From: Corynebacterium pseudopelargi
GTDB taxonomy: Bacteria; Actinomycetota; Actinomycetes; Mycobacteriales; Mycobacteriaceae
Length of the DNA stretch: 64,000 nucleotides
Assembly: GCF_003814005.1 (NCBI RefSeq)
Contig: NZ_CP033898.1
Coordinates: forward strand, 1,736,001 to 1,800,000
Reading direction: 5' to 3'
This document shows positions 1 through 8,942 of the stretch, in pieces (the first letter of the stretch is position 1; every line of letters starts with the position of its first letter). The notes under the pieces are model-generated. The model worked only from the letters and a program-made list of their open reading frames with translations. It did not search any database and was not told the DNA's origin. The translations under genes were made by a program, and so were the position numbers.

Positions 1-677
1 ATTACGCCCCACGCATGGTTAGCAGACTTACCTTCAAGGCGTCCCCCAATCGCTTTCCGGACGCCGGAGCGGGCGCCGTCGCACCCAACCACATACTTTG
101 AATACACGGTGCGTTTTTCTCCGGTCTGAACATCGCATAGCTGAACAGCCACCGGATATTCTCCATCTCCCACTTCAAGCCCCAAGAACTCGTAGCCGAA
201 ATTCGGTTTCATGCGCGACGGCGAGCGCCCCATAAACTCCGAGAAATAGTCGAGAACGCGTGCCTGATTCACAATCAAGTGAGGAAACTCCGAAACACCG
301 TGTTCATCGTCCAAAGTTCGTGCTGTACGGTGGATCTCTCCCGGCGAATCTGGCTTTTGCTTCCAAAAAGCCATCTCGGTAATTCGGAATGCTTCGTTAG
401 TAATTTCTTGGGCAAATCCGAATGCCTGAAACGTTTCGACCGATCTTGCTTGGATGCCGTCTGCCTGCCCGATCTCCAAACGGTGGGGCCTACGGTCAAT
501 AATGCGAGTGTGCACATTTGGGAACATAGACAGCTGGGCGGCAGCGATCATTCCCGCAGGCCCCGCTCCCACGATCAACACATCCATATGATCAGGCAGT
601 GCCTCAGACCTTTCGGGGCCTGCGGCGGGGAGAACCCGGGGATTAGTGGATACATAGCCATGGTGATGGAATTGCAT
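1..677 (-). CDS. FAD-dependent aromatic-ring hydroxylase (MobA / phenol 2-monooxygenase type), partial
   Basis: The C-terminal part lies beyond the left edge; about 225 N-terminal residues are visible. A Rossmann FAD-binding motif GAGPAG sits at residues 37-42, and the flavin/NADPH motif CDGARSG lies near residue 200, the two hallmarks of class A flavoprotein hydroxylases. The opening MQFHHHGY resembles 3-hydroxybenzoate 4-hydroxylase (MobA) and phenol hydroxylase relatives. The start ATG at 677 follows AAGGAG at good spacing. It lies 63 bp downstream of the transporter gene on the same strand, so the two are probably co-transcribed, facing away from the homoprotocatechuate operon. I infer that it hydroxylates a phenolic substrate such as 3- or 4-hydroxyphenylacetate. 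The exact substrate cannot be read from the sequence. Confidence 0.85.
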   Translation of the reverse strand, partial: MQFHHHGYVSTNPRVLPAAGPERSEALPDHMDVLIVGAGPAGMIAAAQLSMFPNVHTRIIDRRPHRLEIGQADGIQARSVETFQAFGFAQEITNEAFRITEMAFWKQKPDSPGEIHRTARTLDDEHGVSEFPHLIVNQARVLDYFSEFMGRSPSRMKPNFGYEFLGLEVGDGEYPVAVQLCDVQTGEKRTVYSKYVVGCDGARSGVRKAIGGRLEGKSANHAWGV

Positions 678-740
678 TTTTTCTCCTTAATTAACGTGAG
701 GCTGCAAGCGTTAGGTTGCTGGGATTAACCCGTCCCTGCC

Positions 741-2153
741 TTAACTCCAGACAAATGGTCGTTCCTGCTGTTCCTCCTCGTGCAAAGGACCTAGCGGGAC
801 GTTGGTTTTGTCGGTCAAAGCCGAGACTGCCAACAGCCCAACAACAGTCATGCCCGCCAGGTAGAAGGTCACTGCTTGTGTACCTCCTGTTGCATCCACC
901 AGCGCTTCCGCAATTGTGGGTGCGAAAGCACCACCCAGAATTGCCCCAATTGCATAAGAGATCGACACACCCGAGAACCTGATCGATGCGGGAAAGATTT
1001 CGGTATACATCGCAGCTTGCGGCCCATAGGTAAAACCAGTTCCGATGGTGAGCAGGGCCAAACCAAAGAACAGAGATGTGCCACTACCAGCTTCGACTAG
1101 GGGGAAGAGTGCAAACACCCCTGCGAGTTGGAGAACAAACCCAAGGATGTACGTTTTTTTACGTCCGATAACATCGGAGACTTTGCCGGACAGCAAAGTG
1201 AAACACAGCCAGGTAGCAGCCGATCCGGTTACCGCAAGCAAAACGGTGTCACGATCGAGCCCCACAGGCCCATCAGGGTTGGACGCATACTTTTGGATCC
1301 ACCCACCAGTGGTCATGTAGCCAACGGCACCGTTGCCGGCAAAGACCAACGCAGCAATCAGTACAAGCAGACCATGTCGCTTGAACAACACTCCAATCGG
1401 GTTGGAAGTCTGCTCCTTCCGCTCAGCGATTTCCTTAAACACCGGCGATTCATCGACACCGCGTCGAATCAGATAGCCAAGGCCAATCAGCAATACGCTG
1501 ATAAGGAACGGGATACGCCATCCCCAGTCAAGAAATGCGTCACCTGGTGCGATCAAACTCATCAACGCCAGCATGCCGGAGGCCAGCAGCAAGCCGGCAG
1601 GTACACCGATTTGTGGGGAACATCCGTACCAACCTCGCTTGTTGTCAGGGGCGTGTTCGACGGCCATCAGAACCGCACCACCCCACTCACCGCCAGCAGA
1701 AATACCTTGGACGATTCGAAGGAGAATCAGCAAAATCGGTGCCGCGATGCCGATCGCATCATAAGTTGGAAGCAAACCAATTATTGCCGTTGCCGCCCCC
1801 ATTCCCATGAGAGTGACCATAAGAACCACCCGCCGACCCAACTTGTCACCGAAGTAGCCGGCAAGAAAAGCACCTAGAGGTCGGAAAAGGAAGCTCAATC
1901 CAACGCTTAGGAACGCCACCACAGTAGCTGCCTGGGGGCCAAGTCCTGCGAAAAAGAGCTTGTTGAAGACCAAGCCGGCGGCACTTGCGTAGAGGAAGAA
2001 GTCATACCATTCGATAGCTGTGCCGACCGTGGTCGCCATCGCGACGCGGCGCTGCTCTTTTACGTTACGAACTTCGTCGCCGGGCAAAACCTGCCCTGAA
2101 TGTGCCGCGCCACGCGCATCATGCGCATTCGGGTTGCAAGCATTGGAACCCAT
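741..2153 (-). CDS. MFS transporter of the metabolite:H+ symporter (MHS) family
   Basis: 470 residues with about 12 hydrophobic segments. The first membrane segment carries EWYDFFLY near residues 48-55, the signature of the MHS family (shikimate, ProP, KgtP, aromatic-acid symporters), and the cytoplasmic loop GDKLGRR near residue 100 is the MFS loop 2-3 motif. The ATG start is preceded by AAGGAGGA; a later ATG near residue 39 would also leave the whole membrane domain intact. Upstream of the monooxygenase on the same strand and divergent from the homoprotocatechuate operon, so uptake of the aromatic acid degraded by this cluster is the likely role. Function is inferred from family and context. 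Confidence 0.88.
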   Translation of the reverse strand: MGSNACNPNAHDARGAAHSGQVLPGDEVRNVKEQRRVAMATTVGTAIEWYDFFLYASAAGLVFNKLFFAGLGPQAATVVAFLSVGLSFLFRPLGAFLAGYFGDKLGRRVVLMVTLMGMGAATAIIGLLPTYDAIGIAAPILLILLRIVQGISAGGEWGGAVLMAVEHAPDNKRGWYGCSPQIGVPAGLLLASGMLALMSLIAPGDAFLDWGWRIPFLISVLLIGLGYLIRRGVDESPVFKEIAERKEQTSNPIGVLFKRHGLLVLIAALVFAGNGAVGYMTTGGWIQKYASNPDGPVGLDRDTVLLAVTGSAATWLCFTLLSGKVSDVIGRKKTYILGFVLQLAGVFALFPLVEAGSGTSLFFGLALLTIGTGFTYGPQAAMYTEIFPASIRFSGVSISYAIGAILGGAFAPTIAEALVDATGGTQAVTFYLAGMTVVGLLAVSALTDKTNVPLGPLHEEEQQERPFVWS

Positions 2154-2358
2154 CCATCCTCCTTAGAACATATTTCATTTTCGGGCGAGCCATGCCACTG
2201 GTTTTTCAAAACAGAGAGATGCCCGCCTCCACATCTTCAAAACAGCCCGCTCGATCTGCAGTTTTAGACATTTTTAAGCGTTCCACGTCACACCTTACAG
2301 TGTTTCCCGTCAAGCTGGAAGTAGTTTGTGATTTGGATTACTTGCAGGGCTGAACTTC

Positions 2359-2370
2359 ATCATATATGAT
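2359..2370. promoter_or_regulatory. Palindromic candidate operator in the divergent promoter region
   Basis: A perfect 12-bp palindrome, ATCATATATGAT, lies in the 364-bp gap (2154-2517) between the leftward transporter/monooxygenase genes and the rightward catabolic operon. AT-rich palindromes of the form AT-n2-TATA-n2-AT are typical targets of GntR/FCD regulators, and a GntR/FCD gene is the second gene of the operon. A related imperfect palindrome, CTCATATTGAG, occurs at 4665-4675 just before the dehydrogenase gene. Apart from promoters for both directions I see no other gene in this gap. Binding is inferred, not shown. Confidence 0.45.
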
Positions 2371-2517
2371 TCAGCCAAGTCGTCAAGAAAAAATTCTGTG
2401 CAGCAGCTGCCTGGTGTAGAAGAAACGTCACGGCGACGAAGTATGCAAACGAGATAAAAGTCACCAAAAGACTTCAAGTACGCCGAAGTTTGGCGCAATC
2501 ATTAGAGGGGAGACTCC

Positions 2518-3972
2518 ATGGGAATTCTCGAAAAACTGCCAGCGACACCAGGCAAAGTCCTCGCCGTCCATGTGGCGTATGAATCAAGAGCCGCTCAACG
2601 CGGGCGCAGACCGAAGCAGCCTTCTTACTTCATGAAGGCCACCAGCTCTCTCAGTGAATCTGGAACCGTCGAACGCCCTAAGGGCTGCGAACTCCTGGCT
2701 TTTGAGGGTGAAGTTGCTCTTATCATCGGTACCGAAGCGCGAAATGTCTCGTTGGAGAACGCCTGGGACTATGTAGCAGCCGTTACCGCATCCAACGACC
2801 TTGGCATTTACGACTATCGAGCCCAAGATAAGGGGTCTAACACTCGCTCAAAGTCCCGGGACGGTTACACGCCCATAGGACCGGAGCTCATCGATGCCCG
2901 AGCCGTAGAGCCAGGCAATTTACGTATTCGCACCTGGGTCAATGGCGAGCTAGTGCAGGAAGGTAACACCAGCGAAGAAAGCCTCATCTTTCCACTCCCC
3001 CAGTTTGTGGCGGATCTTTCACAGCACATGACTCTGCACCCCGGGGATATCATTTTGACCGGCACGCCCGCCGGTTCCACAGTGGTCAACCCCGGTGACG
3101 TGATGGAAGTGGAAGTTGATGGTGCAGGTTTAACATCAGGCAAACTTCGCACCGAGGTCATCGAAGGTGTTGGTACTTTCGACGAAAACATCGGCATGCT
3201 TCCTCATGTAGATGAGAAACAACGTGCTGATGCATATGGCACAGATCCCGATGGCTCAGGATCTTCCAAATCTGACCTACCCGATGACCTACGCAAAAAG
3301 CTCGAACAAACTCCGACCGCCGGGCTATCTGCACAGCTACGAAATCGTGGGCTCAATCAAGTAGTTATCGAAGGTGTATACCCGCAAACTCCAGGAACCA
3401 AAATGGTAGGCGTTGCAAAAACTCTTCGCTTTATCCCTGGTAGAGAAGATCTTTTTAAAGCTCACGGCGGTGGTTACAACACCCAAAAGCGAGCCTTCGA
3501 TGAACTGAAGCCTGGAGAAGTTCTCGTTATCGAGGCTCGTCAAGAGGCAGGATCCGGCACTCTGGGCGACGTGCTCGCCATACGAGCCAAGAGCCTAGGA
3601 GCGGCCGGAATAGTTACAGACGGGTGTGTTCGTGATTATGCAGCCGTGCAGGAAGTCGGTCTTCCGGTTTTTACTCAGGGCGCCCATCCGGCTGTACTCG
3701 GCCGAAAGCACGTCCCGTGGGACATGGATCTACCAATTGCTTGTGGCAACGCCACCGTCATCCCAGGTGACGTAATAGTAGGCGACGATGACGGAGTGAT
3801 TGTGATTCCCCGGGGCATCGTAGAAGAGGTTGTGGATGCTGCAATGGAGAAGGAACTACAAGACGAATGGGTTGCTGCCCGTGTCTCCGAAGGTAACCCA
3901 GTAGACGGCTTATTCCCTCCCACCGGGGATTGGAAAGATAAGTGGCAGCAATATCGCAAGGAACGCACATGA
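2518..3972 (+). CDS. Fusion of FAH-family isomerase/decarboxylase (HpaG-like) with an RraA-family domain
   Basis: 484 residues. Residues 1-235 form a fumarylacetoacetate-hydrolase fold like HpaG/HpcE, with the acidic metal-ligand pattern FEGE (E63, E65) and a later Asp in SNDLG (D94). Residues 255-470 form an RraA/HMG-aldolase-type domain with the diagnostic Gly-Asp start (G350-D351) and RD pair (R372-D373) that bind metal and oxo-acid in class II pyruvate aldolases and decarboxylases. A linker of about 20 polar residues joins them. In E. coli HpaG the two halves are both FAH domains, so the partner here is different. The protein should isomerise and decarboxylate the ring-fission product after CHMS dehydrogenase. 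Start ATG follows AGGGGAGA; the stop overlaps the regulator start (ATGA). Confidence 0.88.
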   Translation: MGILEKLPATPGKVLAVHVAYESRAAQRGRRPKQPSYFMKATSSLSESGTVERPKGCELLAFEGEVALIIGTEARNVSLENAWDYVAAVTASNDLGIYDYRAQDKGSNTRSKSRDGYTPIGPELIDARAVEPGNLRIRTWVNGELVQEGNTSEESLIFPLPQFVADLSQHMTLHPGDIILTGTPAGSTVVNPGDVMEVEVDGAGLTSGKLRTEVIEGVGTFDENIGMLPHVDEKQRADAYGTDPDGSGSSKSDLPDDLRKKLEQTPTAGLSAQLRNRGLNQVVIEGVYPQTPGTKMVGVAKTLRFIPGREDLFKAHGGGYNTQKRAFDELKPGEVLVIEARQEAGSGTLGDVLAIRAKSLGAAGIVTDGCVRDYAAVQEVGLPVFTQGAHPAVLGRKHVPWDMDLPIACGNATVIPGDVIVGDDDGVIVIPRGIVEEVVDAAMEKELQDEWVAARVSEGNPVDGLFPPTGDWKDKWQQYRKERT

Positions 3973-4616
3973 CAGTAGTTGAACAAAGCAAGACTGAGCG
4001 CGCCTACGAGTGGATCAAAGCGAAAATTCAAACTCATGAATTCGCACCCGGGCATAGGTTGGTCATCAGTTCGATTGCTGATGAACTCTCCGTCAGCCCG
4101 GTACCTATCCGTGAGGCCATCCGTCAATTGGAAGCAGAAGGGTTGGTGACGTTCGCCCGCAACGTGGGGGCGAGGGTCACAATGATCGAGCCCGAACGTT
4201 ATTCCAACCTTATGGAATCCGTCGCAGTACTCGAAGGTGTCGCCACCGCTTTATCAGCTCCGAACCTCGATTCCACAGATCTCGCTGAAGCGAGGAAAAT
4301 CAATTCTCAACTTGAGATCTCCACCAAGAATCTCGATCCGTCTGAATTCACTCACCTGAACAAAAAATTTCATCAGGCATTGTTCAATAAGTGCCCGAAC
4401 CAGCACTTGTTGGACCTGGTATTCAGCGAGTGGGAACGGCTGAATTACGTCCGCGAGTCTACATTCGCTTTCGTTCCTCAACGCGCCATCGCTTCAGTAA
4501 GAGAACATGAACAAATCGTGGCACTAATTGAGGCTGGTGCTGAAGCTGCGTACATAGAAAAAGTTGCTCGTCAGCACAGGCTAAACACAATCGATGCTTA
4601 TCAGCGGTCCAGCTAG
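3969..4616 (+). CDS. GntR-family (FCD/FadR-type) transcriptional regulator
   Basis: 215 residues. An N-terminal winged helix-turn-helix (about residues 8-70, with VSPVPIREAIRQLEAEGLV as recognition region) is followed by an all-helical FCD ligand domain (about 80-210) with scattered metal-ligand histidines. The start ATG overlaps the stop of the preceding fusion gene by four bases, so translation is coupled. FCD regulators usually repress catabolic operons and are released by a pathway intermediate. The palindrome at 2359-2370 is its likely operator. Direction of regulation is inferred. Confidence 0.88.
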   Translation: MTVVEQSKTERAYEWIKAKIQTHEFAPGHRLVISSIADELSVSPVPIREAIRQLEAEGLVTFARNVGARVTMIEPERYSNLMESVAVLEGVATALSAPNLDSTDLAEARKINSQLEISTKNLDPSEFTHLNKKFHQALFNKCPNQHLLDLVFSEWERLNYVRESTFAFVPQRAIASVREHEQIVALIEAGAEAAYIEKVARQHRLNTIDAYQRSS

Positions 4617-4686
4617 ATGCAATCCGGCGACCATCTCTACAGGTCGAAACCCCAAATAAACGAACTCATATTGAGAGGACATAACA

Positions 4687-6183
4687 ATGGCACCGAAGAA
4701 CCTTCCTGAAAGAATTCAGCACTACATCAACGGCGAATGGGTCGACTCGCTCGACGGCGATACTTTCGACGTGATCAACCCAGTGACCAATGAGCCCTAC
4801 ATTCAGGCAGCTTCCGGAAAAGTTGAAGATATCGACCGAGCTGTAAAAGCCGCCAAGGAGGCGTTCCTAAACGGCCCTTGGCCAAAAATGCTCCCCCGAG
4901 AGCGTTCCCGCATTCTCCACAAAATTGCGGATATCGTCGAATCAAGGGAAGACATCCTTGCTGAGATGGAGTCTTTCGACTCAGGCCTTCCCATTACTCA
5001 GGCACTTGGCCAGGCTCGGCGCGCTGCGGAAAACTTCCGCTTCTTCGCAGATTTGATTGTTGCTCAGCATGATGATGCGTTTAAAGTACCGGGCCGCCAG
5101 GCCAATTATGTCAATCGTAAGCCGATCGGCGTCGCTGGCCTCATCACCCCCTGGAACACACCATTTATGCTCGAATCCTGGAAACTCGGCCCTGCACTGG
5201 CAACGGGCAACACCGTCGTGTTGAAGCCAGCTGAGTTCACACCTCTTTCAGCCTCGCTGTGGCCGGGTATCTTCGAAGAAGCTGGCCTTCCCAAGGGTGT
5301 TTTCAATCTCGTAAATGGATACGGCGAAGAAGGCTACGCCGGTGATTCGCTGGTCAAGCACCCCGATGTGCCGCTGATTTCCTTCACAGGTGAATCCCGC
5401 ACAGGTCAGATCATTTTCGGGAACGCAGCACCGTATCTCAAAGGTCTATCCATGGAACTCGGTGGCAAGTCACCCGCAGTGGTCTTTGCCGACGCAGATT
5501 TGGACGCAGCCATCGACGCTACGATCTTCGGAGTCTTTTCCCTAAACGGCGAGAGGTGCACGGCAGGCTCTCGAATCCTGGTGCAGCGAGAAATATACGA
5601 AGAATTTGTCGAACGATACGCTAACCAGGCAAAGCGTGTGAAAGTCGGCCTACCAGAGGATCCTAAGACTGAGGTCGGGGCTCTGGTACATCCAGAGCAC
5701 TTTGAGAAGGTCATGAGTTATGTCGAGATCGGTAAGCAAGAGGCTCGCTTGGTCGCTGGTGGTGGCCGCCCTGATGGCTTTGAAGAGGGCAACTTCGTTC
5801 AACCCACCGTATTTGCCGATGTATCCCCGGAAGCTCGAATTTTCCAAGAAGAAATCTTCGGTCCGGTAGTAGCGATCACCCCCTTCGACACCGAAGAGGA
5901 AGCACTCGAACTGGCTAACAACACCAAATATGGTTTAGCCGCATACATCTGGACCAACGATCTCAAACGTGCTCACAACTTCGCGCAAAACGTCGAAGCT
6001 GGCATGGTTTGGCTCAACTCCAACAACGTCCGTGATTTGCGTACACCTTTCGGTGGCGTCAAAGCATCGGGATTAGGCCACGAGGGTGGCTACCGTTCAA
6101 TTGACTTCTACACCGATCAGCAGGCCGTACACATCAATCTAGGCGAAGTCCACAACCCAGTATTCGGCAAGCAAGACGACTAA
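4687..6183 (+). CDS. hpaE: 5-carboxymethyl-2-hydroxymuconate semialdehyde dehydrogenase
   Basis: 498 residues, aldehyde dehydrogenase superfamily. The catalytic Cys is at residue 291 in NGERCTAG and the general-base Glu at 257 in MELGGKSP; the NAD-binding TPWNTPF region is intact. Length and motifs match HpaE/HpcC enzymes, which oxidise the semialdehyde made by homoprotocatechuate dioxygenase to 5-carboxymethyl-2-hydroxymuconate using NAD+. It lies 70 bp after the GntR gene and 30 bp before the dioxygenase gene. ATG preceded by GAGAGGA. The dehydrogenase family is certain; the substrate rests on the neighbours, which encode the steps before and after. Confidence 0.92.
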   Translation: MAPKNLPERIQHYINGEWVDSLDGDTFDVINPVTNEPYIQAASGKVEDIDRAVKAAKEAFLNGPWPKMLPRERSRILHKIADIVESREDILAEMESFDSGLPITQALGQARRAAENFRFFADLIVAQHDDAFKVPGRQANYVNRKPIGVAGLITPWNTPFMLESWKLGPALATGNTVVLKPAEFTPLSASLWPGIFEEAGLPKGVFNLVNGYGEEGYAGDSLVKHPDVPLISFTGESRTGQIIFGNAAPYLKGLSMELGGKSPAVVFADADLDAAIDATIFGVFSLNGERCTAGSRILVQREIYEEFVERYANQAKRVKVGLPEDPKTEVGALVHPEHFEKVMSYVEIGKQEARLVAGGGRPDGFEEGNFVQPTVFADVSPEARIFQEEIFGPVVAITPFDTEEEALELANNTKYGLAAYIWTNDLKRAHNFAQNVEAGMVWLNSNNVRDLRTPFGGVKASGLGHEGGYRSIDFYTDQQAVHINLGEVHNPVFGKQDD

Positions 6184-6213
6184 TTACCCAACGCGTACAC
6201 AAAGGATCACATC

Positions 6214-7281
6214 ATGACTGTTCAAGCACCAGACATTTTGCGTTGTGCCTACATGGAGATTGTTGTAACTGATCTCAAGGCATCTCGCGACTTCTACGTC
6301 GATGTTCTCGGCCTGGTCGTTACCGAGGAAGACGACAACGCAATCTACCTGCGCACCTACGAGGAATTTATTCACCACAATCTTGTGTTGCGCCAAGGCC
6401 CCGAGGCAGCAGTTCAAGCATTCTCCTTCCGCGTGCGCTCACCCGAGGACCTCGACAAAGCAGAGGCCTTCTATAAAGAGCGTGGTTGTCGCGTAGAGCG
6501 GAAGGCAGATGGTTTCGTCAAGGGCATTGGAGATTCTGTTCGCGTTGAAGATCCGCTTGGCTTTCCGTATGAGTTTTTCTACGAAGTCAAGCATGAACGT
6601 CGACTGGCTTGGGACTACCAAGCGCACATTCCCGGCGCGCTGGTTCGCCTGGATCACTTCAACCAAATCACTCCAGACGTGCCCAAAGCCGTGGAGTACA
6701 TGGAAGACCTTGGCTTCCGCGTCACCGAAGACATTCAAGATGAAAAGGGCACGGTGTACGCTGCCTGGATGCGACGCAAGCCAACTGTGCATGACACCGC
6801 AATGACCGGTGGCGATGGTCCGCGTATGCACCACATTGCGTTCGCTACGCATGAAAAGCACAACATCATCGCGATCTGCGACAAGCTCGGTTCGCTGCGA
6901 CGCTCGGACGCAATCGAGCGTGGTCCCGGTCGCCACGGTGTATCCAATGCTTACTACCTCTACCTGCGCGACCCGGACGGACACCGCGTGGAGATCTACA
7001 CCCAGGACTACTACACAGGTGATCCGGACAACCCTCGAGTAACTTGGGATGTTCATGACAATCAGCGCCGCGATTGGTGGGGCACCCCTGTTGTGCCTTC
7101 CTGGTACACCGACGGCTCACGGGTACTTGACCTCGACGGCAATCTGGTTCAGTTGACGAAACGTACCGACGCCTCTGAGATGGAAGAGACTATCGGAGCC
7201 GATGGCTTTTCGTACACTCGCCCGGGCGAAGAAATGCCCGATTACAAGAAGGGCGAATACAAGCTAGGCCATCAGCTTTAA
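6214..7281 (+). CDS. hpaD: Homoprotocatechuate (3,4-dihydroxyphenylacetate) 2,3-dioxygenase
   Basis: 355 residues, type I extradiol dioxygenase with two vicinal-oxygen-chelate repeats. The metal ligands H148, H207 and E260 fall at the positions of H155, H214 and E267 of the Brevibacterium fuscum enzyme with a constant offset of seven, and long stretches such as the GPRMHHIAFATHEKHNII region look nearly identical to it. It opens the ring of homoprotocatechuate between C2 and C3 with O2, giving the semialdehyde used by the upstream dehydrogenase. Start ATG follows AAAGGA. This gene fixes the identity of the pathway and is the firmest functional call in the cluster. Confidence 0.96.
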   Translation: MTVQAPDILRCAYMEIVVTDLKASRDFYVDVLGLVVTEEDDNAIYLRTYEEFIHHNLVLRQGPEAAVQAFSFRVRSPEDLDKAEAFYKERGCRVERKADGFVKGIGDSVRVEDPLGFPYEFFYEVKHERRLAWDYQAHIPGALVRLDHFNQITPDVPKAVEYMEDLGFRVTEDIQDEKGTVYAAWMRRKPTVHDTAMTGGDGPRMHHIAFATHEKHNIIAICDKLGSLRRSDAIERGPGRHGVSNAYYLYLRDPDGHRVEIYTQDYYTGDPDNPRVTWDVHDNQRRDWWGTPVVPSWYTDGSRVLDLDGNLVQLTKRTDASEMEETIGADGFSYTRPGEEMPDYKKGEYKLGHQL

Positions 7282-7353
7282 ATTTACGACGCCCCGCGTT
7301 ACCTCTCACGGCGGCGACTTCGGTCGCCGCCCTCTTTCGGAATGGAGCACCCC

Positions 7354-8139
7354 TTGCTGAACAAGGAAACCATCATTCAAATCGCGGATGAACTTGCAGC
7401 GGCGGAAGAAAACCGCTCAATGATTCCGTTATTGACCAAGCGATTTGAAAACATGACCGTTGAAGACTCGTATGCCGTGCAGAACGAATGGCGCCGCCGC
7501 GGTATTGAGGCGGGCCGTAGGCCAGTCGGCCGTAAGATTGGCCTAACCTCCAAAGTGATGCAACAGGCCACCGGTATTACCGAGCCGGACTATGGTGCGA
7601 TTTTTTCAGACATGGTCTTCGAGAACGGATCGGTAATTGAGCATGCGCAGTTTTCTAATGTACGAATTGAAACGGAATTAGCCTTCGTATTGAAGGAACC
7701 CTTGAAGGGGCCTAACGTCACCATCTTCGAGGTCATGAACGCAACTGACTACGTCATTCCTGCCCTGGAGATTCTTAGTTCTCGGATCGAAATGGAGGGG
7801 CGCACCATTGTCGACACTATTTCTGATAACGCCGCAATGGGCGGGATGGTGTATGGAGGTAACCCGGTTAAACCACACGACGTGGATCTGCGCTGGGTAG
7901 CGGCTTTGCTCTATCGCAACGAGATAATCGAGGAGTCTGGTGTTGCTGCCGCGATCCTAAATCATCCTGCAACCGGAGTGGCCTGGTTGGCTAACAAGCT
8001 AGCAGCTCATGGTGATTCTTTGGAGGCCGGGGAGATCATCCTTGCAGGTTCTTTCACCCGGCCGATGTGGGTGAAAGAGGGAGACACTGTACACGCCGAC
8101 TTTGGACCGCTTGGAGCAATAACGTGCAAATTCAAGTAG
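7354..8139 (+). CDS. hpaH: 2-oxo-hept-3-ene-1,7-dioate hydratase
   Basis: 261 residues from a TTG start. An in-frame ATG lies four codons upstream (7342), but the sequence GGAG just before the TTG sits at ribosome-binding distance, and the product then begins MLNKETI, like E. coli HpaH. The motifs GRKIGLTSKVMQ, NATDYVIPALEI, DTISDNAA and GVAWLANKLA are those of HpaH. It adds water to 2-oxo-hept-3-ene-1,7-dioate to give 4-hydroxy-2-oxoheptane-1,7-dioate, the substrate of the next enzyme. Its 3' end overlaps the aldolase gene by 16 bp. A GC-rich hairpin (near 7297-7332) between the dioxygenase and this gene could tune the mRNA. Confidence 0.93.
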   Translation: MLNKETIIQIADELAAAEENRSMIPLLTKRFENMTVEDSYAVQNEWRRRGIEAGRRPVGRKIGLTSKVMQQATGITEPDYGAIFSDMVFENGSVIEHAQFSNVRIETELAFVLKEPLKGPNVTIFEVMNATDYVIPALEILSSRIEMEGRTIVDTISDNAAMGGMVYGGNPVKPHDVDLRWVAALLYRNEIIEESGVAAAILNHPATGVAWLANKLAAHGDSLEAGEIILAGSFTRPMWVKEGDTVHADFGPLGAITCKFK

Positions 8140-8918
8140 ATCTACCGCCGACATTTAACGAAAAAGTTCGCGGAACAAGAGGCCCTGCCACCGGCCTTTG
8201 GGTGTGCTCGGGCAGCGATTCTGCAGCTGAAATTCTTTCTCTCTCAGGTGCCGAGTGGTTGCTGATCGACGGCGAGCACTCCCCTGTTGGATTGGAAACC
8301 ATAACCTCCATGCTTCGCGCGGTGGCCGCTGGCTCCGCTACGCCCGTGGTACGCGTCCCCGTTCTAGACACTACGTTGATCAAGCAGTACCTGGATCTGG
8401 GTGCTCAGAACATCATGGTGCCAATGGTGCACACAGGCGAGGACGCCGCTCATGCAGTTGCCGCAATGCACTATCCCCCCAAAGGCATCCGTGGAGTGGG
8501 TAGTGCGCTTGCTCGTTCTTCGCGCTGGAATCGTGTTTCTGGTTATCTGGACAACGCCTCGGAAACAGTCAGCCTGACAGTACAGATTGAGTCCGATCGT
8601 GCTGTCCGGAATTGCGAGGCTATCGCCAATACGGATGGTGTGGACGCGGTATTCATCGGACCTTCCGATTTGGCTGCGTCTATGGGACTTCTTGGAAAGC
8701 AGACCCACCCTGATGTCCTCGAGAGGGTCTATCAATGCATTGATGTTGTGCAGAAATCCGGGAAACTTGTAGGCGTGAACGCTTTTGACCTCGACCAGGC
8801 GCGGGAATATGTTCGATCTGGCGTCGATTTCGTCGCAGTGGGTGCAGACGTCCAGATCTTAGCTTCACAGTCACAGGTACTCGCTAATACATTCAAGGAT
8901 GGGAATCAGGGCAGCTAA
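8124..8918 (+). CDS. hpaI: 4-hydroxy-2-oxoheptane-1,7-dioate aldolase
   Basis: 264 residues from GTG 8124, in frame with a longer opening at 8067 that lacks support; TTGGAG lies at the right distance before the GTG. HpcH/HpaI class II aldolase fold: LIDGEHSP near the N-terminus, the metal-ligand Glu in QIESD, and the metal-ligand Asp in FIGPSDLAASMG. It splits the heptanedioate to pyruvate and succinic semialdehyde, the last step of the pathway. It overlaps the hydratase gene by 16 bp, so the two are translationally coupled. No gene follows for about 830 bp, so this is the operon end. Confidence 0.93.
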   Translation: MQIQVDLPPTFNEKVRGTRGPATGLWVCSGSDSAAEILSLSGAEWLLIDGEHSPVGLETITSMLRAVAAGSATPVVRVPVLDTTLIKQYLDLGAQNIMVPMVHTGEDAAHAVAAMHYPPKGIRGVGSALARSSRWNRVSGYLDNASETVSLTVQIESDRAVRNCEAIANTDGVDAVFIGPSDLAASMGLLGKQTHPDVLERVYQCIDVVQKSGKLVGVNAFDLDQAREYVRSGVDFVAVGADVQILASQSQVLANTFKDGNQGS

Positions 8919-8942
8919 AAACCGATTATCGCTGAAGACTCT

